Below, one piece after another: positions 34,839-35,346 of a stretch of DNA of 35,346 nucleotides (the first letter of the stretch is position 1; every line of letters starts with the position of its first letter). The stretch is from DATFIX01 sp047617305. Lineage in GTDB: Archaea; Halobacteriota; Halobacteria; Halobacteriales; Natrialbaceae. The stretch is taken from NCBI GenBank assembly GCA_047617305.1, contig JBLGCL010000007.1, positions 1-35,346 of the forward strand, read 5' to 3'. Position numbers and translations under genes: made by a program. Under the pieces are notes generated by a model, which did no database searches, had not been told where the DNA came from, and saw nothing but the letters and a program-made list of their open reading frames with translations.

Positions 34839-35346
34839 TCAGTCCGCCGGTTCGAGCGGTCCGACGGGCGCGTGCTCGCGAACGAACGCCATCGTCGCAG
34901 CCGTGAAGGCGAGGCCGAGCGGCGCGGCGATGAAGACGCCGACGACCACGCCGACGAGTCCGGTCGTCGTGACGAAGAACGTCCCGACGACGGAGACGGC
35001 GGCGACGGCTAGGAGATACCCCACGCCGAAGCGGAAGTACTCGCCGCCCTCGCGGCCGTACCCCCAGCTTCGTTCGAGCGCGGCACCGAGCGGGAGGTCG
35101 CGGATGACGATCAAGTAGGGCGTGGCGTACAGGCGATAGGACAGCCAGAGGAGCACGACGATTCCGATCAGGATGAAGAGCGGGTTAATCACGGCCAGGA
35201 CGCCCAGGAGGAGGACGACCCCGTTCCAGAGAACGGTGTAGATGACGATCCGAACGCCGTAGCGACGGACGCTGGCGACGAAGTCGTAGGTCCCGCTCCG
35301 GAGCGCGGCCTCGACGCTCCCGAGATAGCCCGCGGCCAGCAGCCCT
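34839..35346 (-). CDS. Polytopic membrane protein (3' part only)
   Basis: The reading frame is open to the window edge, so the start is missing. The visible 168 residues include GSVEAALRSGTYDFVASVRRYG, then hydrophobic segments around WNGVVLLLGVLAVINPLFILIGIVVLL, a charged loop with PYLIVIRDLPLGAALERSWGYG, and two further helices before an acidic tail. The pattern of a YDF motif and repeated helices recalls uncharacterised haloarchaeal membrane proteins. No function can be given. A GTG at 35192 is inside the gene and is not its start. It is convergent with fbp. Confidence 0.7.
   Translation of the reverse strand, partial: GLLAAGYLGSVEAALRSGTYDFVASVRRYGVRIVIYTVLWNGVVLLLGVLAVINPLFILIGIVVLLWLSYRLYATPYLIVIRDLPLGAALERSWGYGREGGEYFRFGVGYLLAVAAVSVVGTFFVTTTGLVGVVVGVFIAAPLGLAFTAATMAFVREHAPVGPLEPAD

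Overview
The window is chromosomal DNA from a haloarchaeon (class Halobacteria). The signs are GC-rich coding sequence, very acidic proteins, archaeal-type information genes (GatE, FEN1, SPOUT methyltransferase), archaeal folate and glycolytic enzymes, and many start codons lying about 25-30 bases after a TATA-like element with no leader. Several genes are haloarchaeal 'conserved hypothetical' types. No insertion sequence, prophage, CRISPR array or rRNA is visible. One tRNA gene, tRNA-Gly(UCC), is present.

Layout. 1-4363: folate/pterin genes (mptE fragment, divergent folP), a hypothetical gene overlapping a TrmJ-type RNA methyltransferase, an orphan small gene, and a molbindin. 4611-13354 (minus strand): gatE, a pair of bacterial-PH-domain membrane proteins, a small zinc-finger protein, fumarase, and a FEN1 - UbiA prenyltransferase - methyltransferase run. 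13469-15207: a cold-shock protein, a GNAT acetyltransferase, tRNA-Gly(UCC) and a Trm9/ALKBH8-like methyltransferase. 15300-19815 (minus): a PilB/PilC pilus ATPase and membrane platform plus a membrane protein. 19952-21648: a small haloarchaeal protein and an acyl-CoA dehydrogenase. 22101-28964 (plus): a compact hydrogenase operon, preceded by an AT-rich control region. 29082-35346: a J-domain/ferredoxin fusion, a membrane protein, 3-hydroxyacyl-CoA dehydrogenase, a helix-hairpin-helix protein, archaeal class I FBP aldolase overlapping FBPase (gluconeogenesis), and a truncated membrane protein at the edge.

The outstanding item is the hydrogenase operon. It encodes a NuoE-like subunit, a NuoF/HydB-like subunit with N-terminal thioredoxin-like and C-terminal 2x[4Fe-4S] domains, a 615-residue NuoG-like subunit (longer than a normal HoxU), a HoxY-like small subunit, a HoxH-like [NiFe] large subunit and the matching maturation protease. 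The set looks like a soluble group 3d-type NAD-linked [NiFe]-hydrogenase, but the diaphorase part has the architecture of electron-bifurcating Hyd enzymes. A plausible model is H2 uptake or evolution coupled to NAD(H) and possibly ferredoxin. A [2Fe-2S] ferredoxin with a J-domain lies just downstream under its own promoter. Haloarchaeal complex I lacks NuoEFG, so a NuoEFG-like module tied to a hydrogenase is unusual there. It suggests a facultatively anaerobic, fermentative or H2-using lifestyle. Hyp maturation genes are not in the window. The control region holds an 11-base perfect inverted repeat whose right arm sits directly upstream of the operon's TATA box.
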